From NCBI GenBank assembly GCA_951640195.1, contig OX621171.1, positions 1,798,001 to 1,862,000 on the forward strand: a stretch of DNA of 64,000 bases. The letters run 5' to 3'. Of the stretch, positions 43,500 through 54,847 are shown piece after piece. The position numbers and the translations under genes are program-made. How positions within the stretch are numbered: the first letter of the stretch is position 1; each line of letters starts with the position of its first letter. The notes beneath the pieces are model-generated. The model was not told the origin of the DNA and searched no databases. It saw nothing but the letters and a program-made list of their open reading frames with translations. This DNA comes from Porpolomopsis calyptriformis (taxonomy: Eukaryota > Basidiomycota > Agaricomycetes > Agaricales > Hygrophoraceae).

Positions 43500-45957
43500 C
43501 TTGCATCCTAGAACCTGACCTTTTCCGAGGTTACAACCCCAAAAAGAAAATCTTCAACCAGGAGGTTGAGCTAATCCATGACTTGGAACCCATTGAAGTC
43601 GCGGAAGCCGAGGCCGAAAACTTCAAATACCAACATGGTGACAAGTGCGATATCTGGGCTGGTGAAAGCGGCCAGTGGTTTGTGAAATTCAAGAAGGGTG
43701 CATGCATCTTCGTCCCAAAAGCTTTCAAGTTCAGCCGTACAGTGGCTGGTCAAGTCCCGACAGGTTGGCACGCTGGTCGATACGGCATTCCTGATGATAT
43801 CATTGCTCAAACGGATCGAGCTACCCTGTGGGCTCTTGTCTGCACAGCGGAGGCTCTCAATATGTCCCGCATCACAGACCCATACGAACTATACAAGCAC
43901 ATGCATCCCTCGGAGGTCGGGACTTGCCTTGGAAGTGGCATGGGTGGAACTGAGAGTCTGGGAAAGATGTTCAAGGATCGCCGAGAAGAGAAGGAAGTGC
44001 AGAATGACATCCTTCAAGAGACGTGAGTCCTTTTTCCAGTACGGTCATCCCATTTCTCAGCGTCCCATTTTAGTTTCATTAATACCACGGCTGGCTGGGT
44101 GAACTTGTTATTAATGTCCTCGAGTGGCCCTGTTAAAGTCCCCGTGGGAGCCTGGTTCGTGTTTCCTCTCCGTGTAATTTCCCGCTGACGTGATCCCTCT
44201 CGCAGCGCGACGGCACTACAGCCCCTTGAGATCGCATGCGATACCCTCCTGTCCGGAAAAGCTAAAGTCATGATCGCTGGTGGCTTTGACGACATTTGCG
44301 AAGAGGGCTCTTACGAGTTCGCCAACATGAAGGCGACAAGCAGTGCAGAAACAGAGTTTGCGATGGGTCGGGAGCCTACGGAGATGTCCCGTCCAGCAAC
44401 AACAACTCGTGCAGGGGTAAGACAAATTTGACCATATCTGTTCTTCTGATATTCATGCGTTCAAACCGCTCAGTTCATGGAGGCACAAGGAACTGGGATA
44501 CACATTGTCATGACTGCCAAAACTGCCCTGGCACTTGAAGCTCCGATTCGTGGCGTCATTGCATTCACTTCCACCTCGACGTAGGTATAAGCCGATTCGC
44601 ACTGGTATAGAGACTGACACCACTATTCAGTGATAAAGCAGGACGGTCTATTCCAGCCCCTGGTTGTGGGGTACTGACAATTGCTAGGGAGGTAGCATCG
44701 AAACACCCCCTACCGCTCCTCGACGTAGCCTACCGTTCTCGTCAAATCACGTTTAGACGCACTCAAATCTCTCAATGGCTTTCACACGAGCACTCACAAC
44801 TTCGTGAGGAGCTCGAAGCATGTAAGAGCCGAGGAGAGCCTGTCGACGACGAATACTTCTCTTCACGGGTGGCCGATATCGAGAAGGAAGCCGACCGCCA
44901 AGAGGAAGATGTGTTAGCTATGTACGGCATGCTTGAAGGATCCGACCCACGAGTAGCACCGCTGCGTCGTGCGCTTGCTGTTTGGGGCTTAACCGCTGAT
45001 GACATTGTCGTTCTGTCGATCCATGGAACCAGCACCGGTGCTAATGTGAGTTTATCCTCTTTCCGATGAATCGAGAGACTCACAGAAGCTACAGGAAGAA
45101 AACGAGACACACATCTGGAACGATATTTTCACCTCCATTACTCGTACCCCTGGTAATGCCATCCCCATCATGGCGCAGAAGAGTTTACTGGGACACTCGA
45201 AAGGAGGATCAGCATCATGGCAATTGATGGGTCTCTTGCAAACCGTTAGCTCCGGCATTATTCCTGGAAACCGCAATAGCGAGTGAGTAGGATCCGATCA
45301 TGTACTTAAATACACCTTTCTGACTATGCACAGCAACGTCGACGCTCACTTCCAAGCTCATCGCTTCCTAATGTTCCCTTCGAAATCTATTCACACCGAC
45401 GGTATTCGCGCAGGAGTGATGGTATGAAACTCTTAGCTTATCCGAAAACCATCTCACCCTCGTGTTCCTAATCCTCCTTTGGATTTGGTCAAGTTGGCGG
45501 CACGGCTTTGGTTGTTCACCCCCGATATTTGTTTGGTGTACTCGAACCTTCCGCATACGAGTCTTACAAAGCTAGAAATCGTATTCGCGCCCTTCAATCG
45601 TACCGGGCGATGAGCGAGATGATGACTTCAAATTCGCTTGTGAAGATCAAGGAGGTTCCCCCGTACAGCGTTGACTTGGAACGCCGCGTTTTGTTGAACT
45701 CCATGGCGAGAGCGACTCTCAACCCGAAGACCGGTAGCTACGTGTTCCCCGAGAAAATGACGACAACCATAGAGATGGATACCGCCAACATAAAGGCGAT
45801 CTCGGAAATATCACACGTCCTCACTGAAACTGGCACAGCAATAGGTGTCGGTACCGACCATGGTGCGCTTTCTATGATGCTCAAGCTTCCGAGACTGACG
45901 GCGGACTTGAATAGAGCTGATCTCATCACAGCCTTCCTGAAACCTTTTTGGCATTAT
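43500..45957 (+). pseudogene. FAS block 7: ketoacyl synthase (KS) domain and end of gene
   Basis: LGSGMGGTESLGKMF (about 43929) and [21 protein letters not shown]: the catalytic cysteine codon TG|C is split by a 51-nt intron at 44155-44205. The two active-site histidines are present in LSIHGTSTGAN (about 45017) and QKSLLGHSKGG (about 45178). After EKMTTTIEMDTANIKAISEI and TGTAIGVGTDHGALS (about 45840) the frame ends at 45955-45957 without the phosphopantetheine transferase domain that should follow. Confidence 0.85.
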
Positions 45958-45984
45958 TGATGTTGTCGGACAGGGTCTTCCCTA

Positions 45985-46255
45985 GAAAACAAGATACAGC
46001 TAACCTCTTTGAGAAGACTTGCAGCCCATTGGCATATCTATCATGAGTATTGCTCCAAACTTCGTAATACTGCTCCTCCTGCCGTCCCATTCTTGGGTAC
46101 GTTGCTAGCTCCCTTAACTAATTTCTTGACTGAGGTTATTGGCGCAAAGGACGTTACCTGACAGATCTCACCTTCTGTCGTGAGGGCAACCCTTCTTATA
46201 GAACGTCTCCTACGACTCCCAGCAAAAAGCTCCTTAACTTCAACAGGTATCATAA
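45985..46255 (+). pseudogene. RasGEF (CDC25-type) catalytic domain fragment
   Basis: SLRRLAAHWHIYHEYCSKLR and NTAPPAVPFLG run up to a 53-nt intron at 46097-46149, then RYLTDLTFCREGNPS, KLLNFNRYHKLA and a stop. The 'PPCVPFLG..YLTDLTF..GNP' core is the signature of Ras guanine-nucleotide exchange factors. About 70 residues remain, with neither start nor end, directly after the truncated FAS. Confidence 0.75.
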
Positions 46256-47315
46256 GTTGGCTTGAAGGTGCGGCACACCAGATACGAAATTTCGATGAGT
46301 TGATATTAAATTTTAGTTTCATTCCACTGATTTACAGGTTGTTAATGGCGTTGAGGATGTGATACCTTCAATGAGATGATGCCATTGGCACCCTCATGAC
46401 TTGCATGCTAGGTAAGACTTTGTTTTATTGGTTAATTGGCATAGTGGCGGGACTAGCTGGTTTCACCCGTGCGAAGGGGCTCATCAGTGGGCTTAACCGC
46501 TTGCCCATACCAGCCCTTATGGCTATACTGTGTACCCAACTTAGATTGCTGAGGGGGAGTCCAGCATCAGGTCATGAATGACCCAACAACCATGAACGGT
46601 CCACTCAAACCGACCATGAACGGAAGGTAGAGGTCTTTGACCCCGAACAGGTGGGTAGTCAAGGGGGGTGCAGACTGAATGGTGAAGTGCGCCCTACTTC
46701 CTCTACATTCACATTGGACCATGATGGCCGACTGCCTGCCTTTCATGAGCGAAAGGACTTGTCCACGATAGCCTTTAGTTATCGAACCCACACACTTACT
46801 AGCAGTCGGCCGTCTCCGGAGATAAGGCCGAAAGTAGATAGTGCTATGTCTTGGGTTCGAACCCAAGAGTGAATATTTACATATGAACAGGCTAGTTGTC
46901 ATTTACATCAATCTCTTCACCACTACTGTAACAGATATGTTACATACAGCCACCATGCCGTGTTTGTACGTATTTGTACCAGATACCTTAAGTACCGGTT
47001 ATACTTAGGTAAACAATAAGTTTACATCCCACTCCCGCTTATACCAGATTGCCCCAATACATTGGTTCTGTGCATATCCTGGTATTGAGCAAAGTGTGAT
47101 AACTTATCCCCAATCCTTACACTTTTTTGCACATCAGGGACCCATTATCAACAAAATGACCAAAATGCTGGCACAAAATTAATTCAAAATTCTTTGGGGG
47201 ATTATTAGGGCATCCCAATACAATCAGTTTTTAATTTACTAACCCATAAATTAAAAAAATCGGCGGTCCCATTCTTGAGATATATGTAAAATACTCCATT
47301 TATACCATTATGCAG
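46256..47315. other. Non-coding stretch
   Basis: No gene recognised. A perfect 18-bp palindrome CTTGGGTTCGAACCCAAG lies at about 46851-46868. A purine run CTGAGGGGGAG at about 46549-46559, after an open stretch, resembles the 3' end of a copia element but no LTR could be found. Confidence 0.5.
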
Positions 47316-48515
47316 CCCAGCTATTGTATTGCACTCTATAAATCGCAATTTCATATCCATTCGATAGGCACAGTGAACTAATGGTGAGCCCACCAAAAAT
47401 TCCGATTTTTAGAGCATTTGGTATGTCGTGGTGGAAGATGGTAAGGTTTTAGGAGGAAGTATAAGTATAAGTAGCTATAGACTGCTCTAAAAATCAGGGT
47501 TTTATATTCAATCGATAGCCCCAGTGTCATAGAGGTGGGGAATACAACAATCCCGATTTATGGACCATTTGGGGTACCGCAATCAGTTATATAAGGGGTA
47601 TGGGGGGGGGATATCTCCAACTTATCACAGAGGTCCTTAAAAATCAGGATTTCATGTTCAATCGATAGCGCTAGTGTCACAGATACTGGGAATACAAAAA
47701 TCCTGATTTATAGACCATTTGGGGTACCGCAATAAGCTATATAAGGGGTATGGAGGGGTATATCTCCAACTTATCACAGAGGTCTTTAAAAATCGGGATT
47801 TCATGTTCAATCGATAGCAGTAGTGTCATAGAGGCTCGGAATAACAAAATCCTGATTTATAGGCAGAATAAGGTACCGCAATAAGCCATATAAGGGGTAT
47901 GGGGGGTATATCTCCAACTTATCACAGAGCTCTTTAAAAATCTGGGTTTTATATTCAATCAATAGCCCCAGTGTCATAGAGGTGGGGAATACAAAATTCC
48001 TGAGTTACAGACTATTTGGGGTACTGCAATCAGTTATATAAGGGGTATGGGAGGGGTATATCTCCAACTTATTACAGACATCTTTAAACATTACAATTTC
48101 ATGTTCAATCAATAGCACCAGTGTCGTAGATGCTTGGAATAACAATATATGGATAGAATAAGGTACTCCAATAAGTTATATAAAGGGTATGAGGGACTAT
48201 ATCTCCAACTTATCACAGACCTCTTTAAACATCACAATTTCATGTTCAATCAATAGCACCAGTGTGATAGATGCTTGGAATAACAATATATGGACAGAAT
48301 AAGGCACTGCAATAAGCTATATAAGGGGTATGGGGGAGTATATCTCCAACTTATCACAGACCTCTTTAAACATCACAATTTTATGTTCAAACAATAGCAC
48401 CAGTGTTATAGATGCTCGGAATGACAATATATGGACAGAATGAGGCACAGCAATAAACTATATAAGGGGTATGGGGGGGTATATCTCTAACTTATCACAG
48501 AGCTCTTTACAGCTG
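47316..48515. repeat. AT-rich satellite, 140-150 bp period, about eight units
   Basis: Conserved elements recur in order in each unit: TTCATGTTCAATCGATAGC, CAGTGTCATAGA, GGAATAACAA, ATAAGNTATATAAGGGGTATGGGGG, TATATCTCCAACTTATCACAGA, CTTTAAAAATC. Anchors (TTCAATC) fall near 47508, 47657, 47807, 47953, 48103, 48245 and 48385, with a degenerate first unit near 47348. No coding potential. Confidence 0.93.
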
Positions 48516-49124
48516 TTTGCACATGGCTTGACACACTTTTCCGCGGATTTGAAAAAAGAAAAGAGTCGACTCAGTGCTGTTATGACTGATTATTAATCAT
48601 TTAAATACAACTGTTAGGCTGTTGTACCAAGATCAGGCTTAATGGCAACCTCAAGCTTGTCGGAAGACGATTCAATGTCACCAGGATCAAGCACACTGTT
48701 GGGTAGTACCATTAAGGTGATGAGCAATGTTAAGAGTTACAGTAAGAGATTGTACAAGTTATGGCTGGTCGACTTTTCTTAAATCTCCGGACAAGTGTCA
48801 AGCCATGTGCAAACGGCTGTAATCCTAATCTACCTGTAGTTAAATGGAATCGGATCATCTATTTACTCGGCTCGACTGGCCTGGGTCTCTTTCGTCTGAC
48901 TACCAGAGTCTACTGCTGGTTACCTGAGTTGAGCTCACGCCACGTTGAGTCGACCAAGTTGAACGGTGTTGTCACTACCCGCCTCTGAAACACAGTGACT
49001 GGCACTTCATAGAGAGTTTGTTGAACTCTATTTCGGGGACCGCCTTGTGACAGTCACCTCACATGGGTGTGACAGTCACTCGACTGGTCGGGTGACAGTC
49101 ACTCAACTCATGTGGGTGTAACTC
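48516..49124. other. Non-coding, with clustered GTGACAGTCAC palindromes
   Basis: Three copies of (G)TGACAGTCAC within 49048-49103, alternating with CTCACATGGGTG / CTCATGTGGGTG. A small plus-strand frame at 48761-48988 has no recognisable content. Confidence 0.5.
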
Positions 49125-49870
49125 CATATTAGAACCAGTCAACTGCTTCCTGCACAGCATATTTCTCGAAAATATGACAAGGGCAAATATGGGCAGATTT
49201 GTGTAAATTCTGAGACATGACCACAATTTGATGAGAACTTGCTGCATCAGGAATACAGTATAACTGGAGCACATTCCCGTCAATACAAAATATGACGAGA
49301 AGAATATATCCCAGCTGAGGGAGTAAGCATTTTCTGGCATGCGTAACCTCATTAATGGACGCGCCCATAGTGACGCGTATACCAGGTATTGCCCTTGGAA
49401 TACCTCTCGGTGCTGACTGGTCATGCCTGCCGATATCCCACACTGATACGAACCAAAATATACCTTAGATGCACCAGATTGGTGAACTTCCTTGTTTGAC
49501 GGTGGTGACACTGGTACATGATTGGATGAGCATCAGTTCTCCATAGATATTGGTCCGTGCACCCGTACATAAATACTCGTCGTTACCTTGTACTTCCTCA
49601 CGTGTTTGCCTCACGAGCTCAACGAGGTCCAAGCCGTTCCAACACATGATACCATATTCCTTTTGTTCTTTCACAATGTTGATAGTTTCCACAAGGAGTG
49701 CCATCCGATATCATTGAACAGCGTAAATTACAAGATATGTCTACCAGGACCTGAGGTCAAGGTCTTAACTGATGAGATCTCCTCCAAGCGTCGCAGGAGT
49801 GGTTGACGGTGTAGGCCCATTCCAGGCCTCTCTAGAATGACAGTGTGAAGATCTACAGCCTCTGTAAGCC
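49125..49870 (-). CDS. Hypothetical fungal protein, multi-exon or decayed
   Basis: Minus-strand pieces in order: LLRRLEEISSVKTLTSGPGR (about 49790-49735), then CWNGLDLVELVRQTREEVQG (about 49640-49580), NDEYLCTGARTNIYGEL, GSSPIWCI, GIRVTMGASINEVTHARKC (about 49390), LLPQLGYILLVIFCIDGNVL, QLYCIPDAASSHQIVVMSQN and HICPCHIFE. The 'SSGPGRHIL' and 'GLDLVQLVRQ..EVQG' strings recall a repeated agaricomycete protein family of unknown function. The pieces need at least two introns or frameshifts to join, so it may be a pseudogene. Confidence 0.42.
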
Positions 49871-50440
49871 TGTTAAGCCTCCACCGAGACCAGAAATCAT
49901 AATGATGATTCTCGTTAATCCAGCAGGGTATCCCTTACATGCAGATCACCGAGTCACATATATATAGTTGCACTCCCAAGCAACTACCAACATATACGTC
50001 ATTTTCCTGATGTAATGTGAGGAGGGAGTGCTGTACCACCGAAAGGATTCATGCCTCGACGGGCACGGCGGGCAGCACGTTGAGCGAAAAGTAGTACACG
50101 GTCGTTCATATTGCCATTCGAGTCTTCCAGATTCGTCACTGCCAGGACTAGTTAGTTCTATATTACTATACACAACCAACTCTGCAACTTTGTTCGCAGC
50201 CTTATAAGTGGGTTGTCCCAGGGCTTTGGCTCACGCAGTGAGTTTCATGAGTTGTGTCGTGATTTGATTTAATCGACAGGCAAACGAAGGCTGCAAGAAG
50301 TGAAGTAAAGTGAACTGGTGGCTAGTCCTATAAGGATTTCTAGGAAACCCCGAAGCCTCACATAGAGTTGCTTTGTGAGGTGAGTGTTTATGTGTGGGTT
50401 CCGTTAGTGTACGCGAATCAACTTAAGCTGGAATTAAGGA
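49871..50440. other. Intergenic, no feature seen
   Basis: Upstream region shared by the minus-strand hypothetical gene and the plus-strand Ulp1 gene. No clear TATA element or repeat was recognised. Confidence 0.45.
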
Positions 50441-52048
50441 ATGGCTGAAGTTTTCACCAACGATGAAAGCCTCTGGAATCAGTTGACAACCCCCCCCGTT
50501 AGCAAGTTCACTAAATGGACCTTTGGACGTAATTTCATCTGGATAGGCACGATATGCTGCGAATTGCATGATGATGGCCTCCCAGCATTCGAGCTTGCGC
50601 TCTTTGATGCGCACTACATGTATTGGCATACAAGTGCTACTGGCCAGTACAGCCATAACTACAACTACCACACGCGGTTGCGTGCTGCCATAGAGGACTA
50701 CTTCAAGGGGGTGAAGGGGCATAATTTGCGCTCACCTGAAGTCCTCACCCCATGGCTATGGCGAACATTCTGTGGATGCACCCATATCCCAGAGGGCCGC
50801 AATGACTTTATGGAACTCATTAAGAGATATGGTGCCTGGAAGGATGAAGGCATGCCTGCACCCTCTCTGGACGGTGAGTGTAATGAGATATTTATTCACG
50901 CTTCGATTTTAATTTTAATTGACACGCAGAGTGGGAAAGGGCTTTAAAAACCCCCAGTGTCCAGCTTTATCTGCCCAGGTGGCTAGAAATTTCAAAAGAC
51001 CACCTAGGCTTCCCAGAGAAAAAGACAAGACTTTACGCCTAGCAATTCCATGTGTTTTTGCGAGCATGCCCAAGCAGTACTATTGCAGCTGGTAAGACAT
51101 TGCATTTTCTCTGCTTGTTGAAGACTAACTATTTGGTGTAAAAGAGGCAAACAAACCATTGAAATTTGTCGACACCCCGATCTATGCCTTTTTCTCCAAG
51201 GAAGAGCGTTCCACGATGCCTTGGATACGTCTGCTTGCAGACCCATCCTTGGTATGCCCACGTTCCACCTCCCTTGTTGACCACAAAGCTCTACAAAAGC
51301 TTAACCCAGGCGCCGAATTGGATGACTCTATCCTAGGCTCATACATCGATCTCTGTCGGGCTCAGAATAAGGATAAAGAAGTAAAACTGATATCGACATA
51401 TTTCTGGCCTCAGGTATCAAACCTAGACCACAAGGATTATGGTGGCGCAACAAGGTTGCTCTCTGCAGAGTTGGTAAGCCCTTTTCCCAAACGTTTCCTT
51501 CCTTCCATCGATCTGACAGGTTACCAAGAATGGCCAAAAGGTCAAACGTGGATGGTATGCAGCTGCTTTGTCCTCCATCAACGAGACGTTGGAAACCTTG
51601 AAGTCCCTTTATATCCCCGTAAACCAAAACCAAAATCACTGGCTGCTGCTGAGGATGAACTTCACGGATCGACGCTGGGAGTTCTATGATAGTATGACTG
51701 CATGCGGAAATGCGAAGACCCGGGCAGGCATTATTAAAGTGAGATTTTCAAGCCACAGAGTTCCTGATTAAATGCTGACAGGTGTCGAAAAAGGCTGTCA
51801 GCGATTATCTCACCACTGAGGTGAATTATAATCTCTCTGGGTGGAATTGCGAAACAGATATGTCTGTGCCGCAACAAAAAGGGTCCACAGATTGCGGGGT
51901 GTATACCTGTCAATATCTCAAGTGGCTGGTCAACAGTATGGCTATACCTTCAGTTTTGGAAGAGGCTGATGTTGCTGATTTTCGGAATATAATGATCATG
52001 GAGCTGGTTTCTGGGAAGCTTAGGATTGGCGATCACAAGGAATCTTAA
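50441..52048 (+). CDS. Ulp1-like (C48) cysteine protease with N-terminal family module
   Basis: Five exons, with introns at 50874-50929, 51092-51144, 51474-51519 and 51739-51781, all GT..AG and frame-preserving. The N-terminal 145 residues (MAEVFTNDESLWNQL.., then LTPWLWRTFCGCTHIPEGRN) look like a diverged form of the module in the genes at 59087 and 63531. The C-terminal half is a SUMO/Ulp1-type protease: catalytic His in NHWLLLRMN (about 51628), Asp in WEFYDSMT (about 51683), Gln in PQQKGS and Cys in TDCGVYTCQY (about 51894). Such enzymes cut SUMO or related conjugates. A TAG at 51040-51042 lies in frame inside exon 2 (TRLYA*QFHVFL), so either an intron is missed or this copy is disabled. 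It converges with the gene at 52184-54190. Confidence 0.7.
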
Positions 52049-52183
52049 TATACACTCACTGTACTATTCACCTGGTTTTTGTCTGAAGATGGGGTAGCTT
52101 TATTAGCTGTAATAGCATTCAGCATTCGTTCAGCATTCGTTCATTCAGCCATTCTATTCATTTGTGCATCGCAACCTTGTCTT

Positions 52184-54190
52184 CATTTCATCATTTCCTC
52201 AACATACTTATGAAAGTTGTGCATGGCACCTTTGGCAATGAGGGTGTGTATGCCTTTGAACGTTCTCTTCATGAAAACCAACTCGTCGTTGTCCTCAAAC
52301 ATAGTGAAATTTGCCAAGTCTTGTCGCTTTTTCCACTCCATCACCAGATTCTTGATCTAGTCAGAAAAATGGATGGATGCAATACCCCCATATTCGACAG
52401 AAAGACATACCATGTCTACATCAAAGTGTGACAAATCGACCCATATGCCTTTCTTGTCGTATCCTTTCGTTGCATCCGATAGATCAAGGAGGTGGGTTGC
52501 GAGGTCATCTGCATTACCGCTGAGTGGCTGAAGGAGCAATTTCACCCAACGTGGGATGGGTTCTGGTTCTAGCTTATCGTGACCATCATCCACGACCTAG
52601 AAGAAAAAGGATGGCTACCGTCACCATCCATCTGGACTTGTACTCCGAATGACTCAAATGCAAGCCTGATACCCACCAGAGTGGTGTCTGTAGCGCGCCC
52701 CTTCCCCTTCGTATCCTAGGAGACATACATATAAGTATACACGAGGCACATGATGGGGAAAATACTATACCCTTTTCCTTTTCTCAACCTCTATTTCTGG
52801 ATCCAGACCTATAAGCAGGCTTTCGGATAGATTTCGATTTCGATTTTTCTGGACAAATTCTTGGATAAATCGCCATTGCTTCTGACTAGGTATGAAGAAG
52901 ATAAGACCCACCTGCTGAGGGTGATTCACAGATGGTATAGCTGAGGAGGGTATACGCCTTGCCAATGAGGGCTGCTTAGGGCATCTTACCTGTACAAATC
53001 ATTCAAATACAAACATAAAACTACAAACAAACCTGGAAGTCCTTGCCAGGAGAAGCAGGTAGTGACTTTGCTGAGACGCCTGCTTCTGCTTCTGGTTTTG
53101 TATTCGCTTGAATTCTCTGTGTATGGTGAATATGACGCCATTGAAAAATAACATAGTCGGTACCTTTCTCATGGCCTTTTTTCTGGGGACATCACCCCCC
53201 GTTAATGCAGGGAGGGTCTGAAAGAAATCCATAGGGCAAGATGCAACCCTCTCTCCACTCCTCAGAATCTGTGCTTTGGGGAAATCATTAGATAATTCAA
53301 CATGCTTGTCCTTGCGTGGGCGTCCTCGCTTCCTTTTTGGAGCTCATGAAATTAATTGAATGATAAGTACTTAACAAGCTATCGAATTGACATCAGGATC
53401 ACACACCTTCACCTTCACCCTCACCTTGATCGTTATCATCTTGTTCATATTCATGTTCGTGTTCATACCCAGGTCCAAGTTCAAGCTCAGGTACACGCTC
53501 AAGTTCCACGGAGGAGATCGCAACAGCCTCCAAACGATTGGTGAACCCAAATAAGATGCAGTCTGCTTCGAAACCGTCAAGCCAGGTGGTGCAATTCGAT
53601 CGGTCACTGAAAGGATCAACAGATTTTAGGACTTGGGGAAGCCAGTAGAATTCTTTGCTCTGCTTCCAGGATAAAAGGTCTGGGTATACAAGCATTTATT
53701 ACTCAAGCCTAGCCTTGAAAATATCGATATCTTACCATACCACCAGTGTTGTCTGGAAGAATAATGGCTTCTAAGCTCGGCTTCGAATGCTTTGAGTTTT
53801 TTGGGCTGGTGGGCCTTCCCTAGCTCCAGTCGAACACAGAACCGATGAACGACATCAGGAATCCAAAGACTGCCAGACGCAGGCTTTTCTCTTTGCGCTT
53901 CCTTTATGATATACGTCCTAAGCATGTCATACCATACCATCAACTTTCCAAGATGACTCCCTCCATCCTCTTTTTGAAATTGCAGCTGAAGCTGGCACAA
54001 GTCAATGATGGTGAATATTGGCCTCCACTTTATCGGGAGAGAACAAATATGTTGGGCCGCTTGGACTGACATGAGTCCATCCTGGGTGGTGTTTTTGATA
54101 TAGCATCGTGAGGATAGCGGAACCGTGGCCTGCGGGACCTTTCCAACAGGCCACCAGCTAGTTTCGAGAGCATGCAAATCAGTCTCCATG
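52184..54190 (-). CDS. AT-hook protein with N-terminal family module, multi-exon
   Basis: Starts METDLHALETSWWPVGKVPQ at 54190 (alternative start 54213). The first exon ends HWWYG at a GTAAGA donor near 53740 and joins in frame to DLLSWKQSKEFYWLPQV. An acidic segment (EHEHEYEQDDND, GEGEGEG) follows. After another intron a basic AT-hook reads PKRKRGRPRKDKHVEL (about 53340-53290); GRPRK is the minor-groove DNA-binding core. Further exons carry hydrophilic sequence, then IPRWVKLLLQPLSGNADDLA, WVDLSHFDVDM, a GTATGT..CTAG intron and a last exon IKNLVMEWKKRQDLANFTMF..HKYVEEMMK with stop at 52184-52186. The first exon's helical pattern (FTIIDLCQLQLQF..LWIPDVVHRFCVR) may be the same module as in the neighbouring family genes. 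Exon borders in the middle are uncertain. Confidence 0.58.
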
Positions 54191-54213
54191 GATTTTATCA
54201 AGAGATTTAGCAA

Positions 54214-54776
54214 GATGCACTAAAGTGATCGGGGCAAGTATGGTTTGTTTGTCGAGATTTATCAGCTACGCCTGCTATACTTCACTGCATATACCGTATT
54301 GAGTCGATGGAGCTGTAGATTGAGCTAAAAAGTAGAGGACAACTGTGGAATAACACTGCGCCATTCGATCCTGATCCTGCCACCTTCTTCTACCTGCCCT
54401 TCTCCCTTGCGTTCACTTAGAGGCCTGGCTGAAATAAATGCATTCCGTTTGAAGCAAAGGTGGGAGAGCAGTCTAACAGAGTTTCAGTGTACTCCTCTGA
54501 ACCGAACCGCTCTGTTCCGAACAGAGTGTACTTGGTTAAAAGGTGGTGATACATTGTGGTGCAGTGAAGCTAAGAGGCAAGAACCAGGCCGACCGAAGGT
54601 GAACGGTAACATAGCGCTGTGTAGCACTGACTAACTGCATGACGCATGCAGCGTTCGCTGACAGGACATGAACCTACCACGGTCTGAGAATTAAGGGGCA
54701 AGAAAACCAAGCCAATCGACAGTGAGCATGGGCAGAGCTCGTTTGCCACAAGCCACAATAATCGTGGCATCCACAC
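54214..54776. other. Intergenic, no gene seen
   Basis: Upstream region shared by the divergent AT-hook gene (minus) and F-box gene (plus). No repeat was recognised. Confidence 0.45.
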
Positions 54777-54784
54777 TATAAAAT
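54777..54784 (+). promoter_or_regulatory. TATA box of F-box gene 1
   Basis: TATAAAAT 64 bp before the ATG, followed by a CT-rich run and CCACCATCCATCATG, the usual shape of a fungal core promoter. Confidence 0.55.
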
Positions 54785-54847
54785 CCCCTCATTTTTTCTC
54801 AACCCCAATTCTCCACTTTCTCCCTAAGCCACCACCCACCATCCATC

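Larger units (their letters stand above)
34058..45957 (+). pseudogene. Single-locus fungal fatty acid synthase (beta then alpha order), decayed
   Basis: An almost complete type I fungal FAS in order AT, ER, DH, MPT, ACP, KR, KS. Beta and alpha halves run in one direction with no stop or spacer between MPT and ACP, consistent with the fused single-chain FAS of some basidiomycetes. The enzyme makes palmitoyl/stearoyl-CoA from acetyl- and malonyl-CoA in the cytosol. At least six disabling lesions were read: TAG at 35955-35957 in ER, a G-run frameshift near 36122-36128, TGA at 37073-37075 with scrambled bases after it, about 2 nt lost near 38808, 1 nt lost near 40620 and 1 nt lost near 41250. The N-terminal part of AT and nearly all of the C-terminal PPT domain are missing. 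A functional FAS must exist elsewhere, since the enzyme is essential. Confidence 0.93.

Noticed and set aside
34058..45957. FAS as a working gene with many small introns
   Set aside because: TAG in YLTGD*SV and the one- or two-base losses near 38808, 40620 and 41250 have no splice signals around them, and the missing bases can be placed by family motif.
46780..46870. tRNA gene suggested by GGGTTCGAACCC
   Set aside because: The motif is a symmetric palindrome with a 6-nt centre. No D-arm, anticodon arm or acceptor stem can be placed on either strand.
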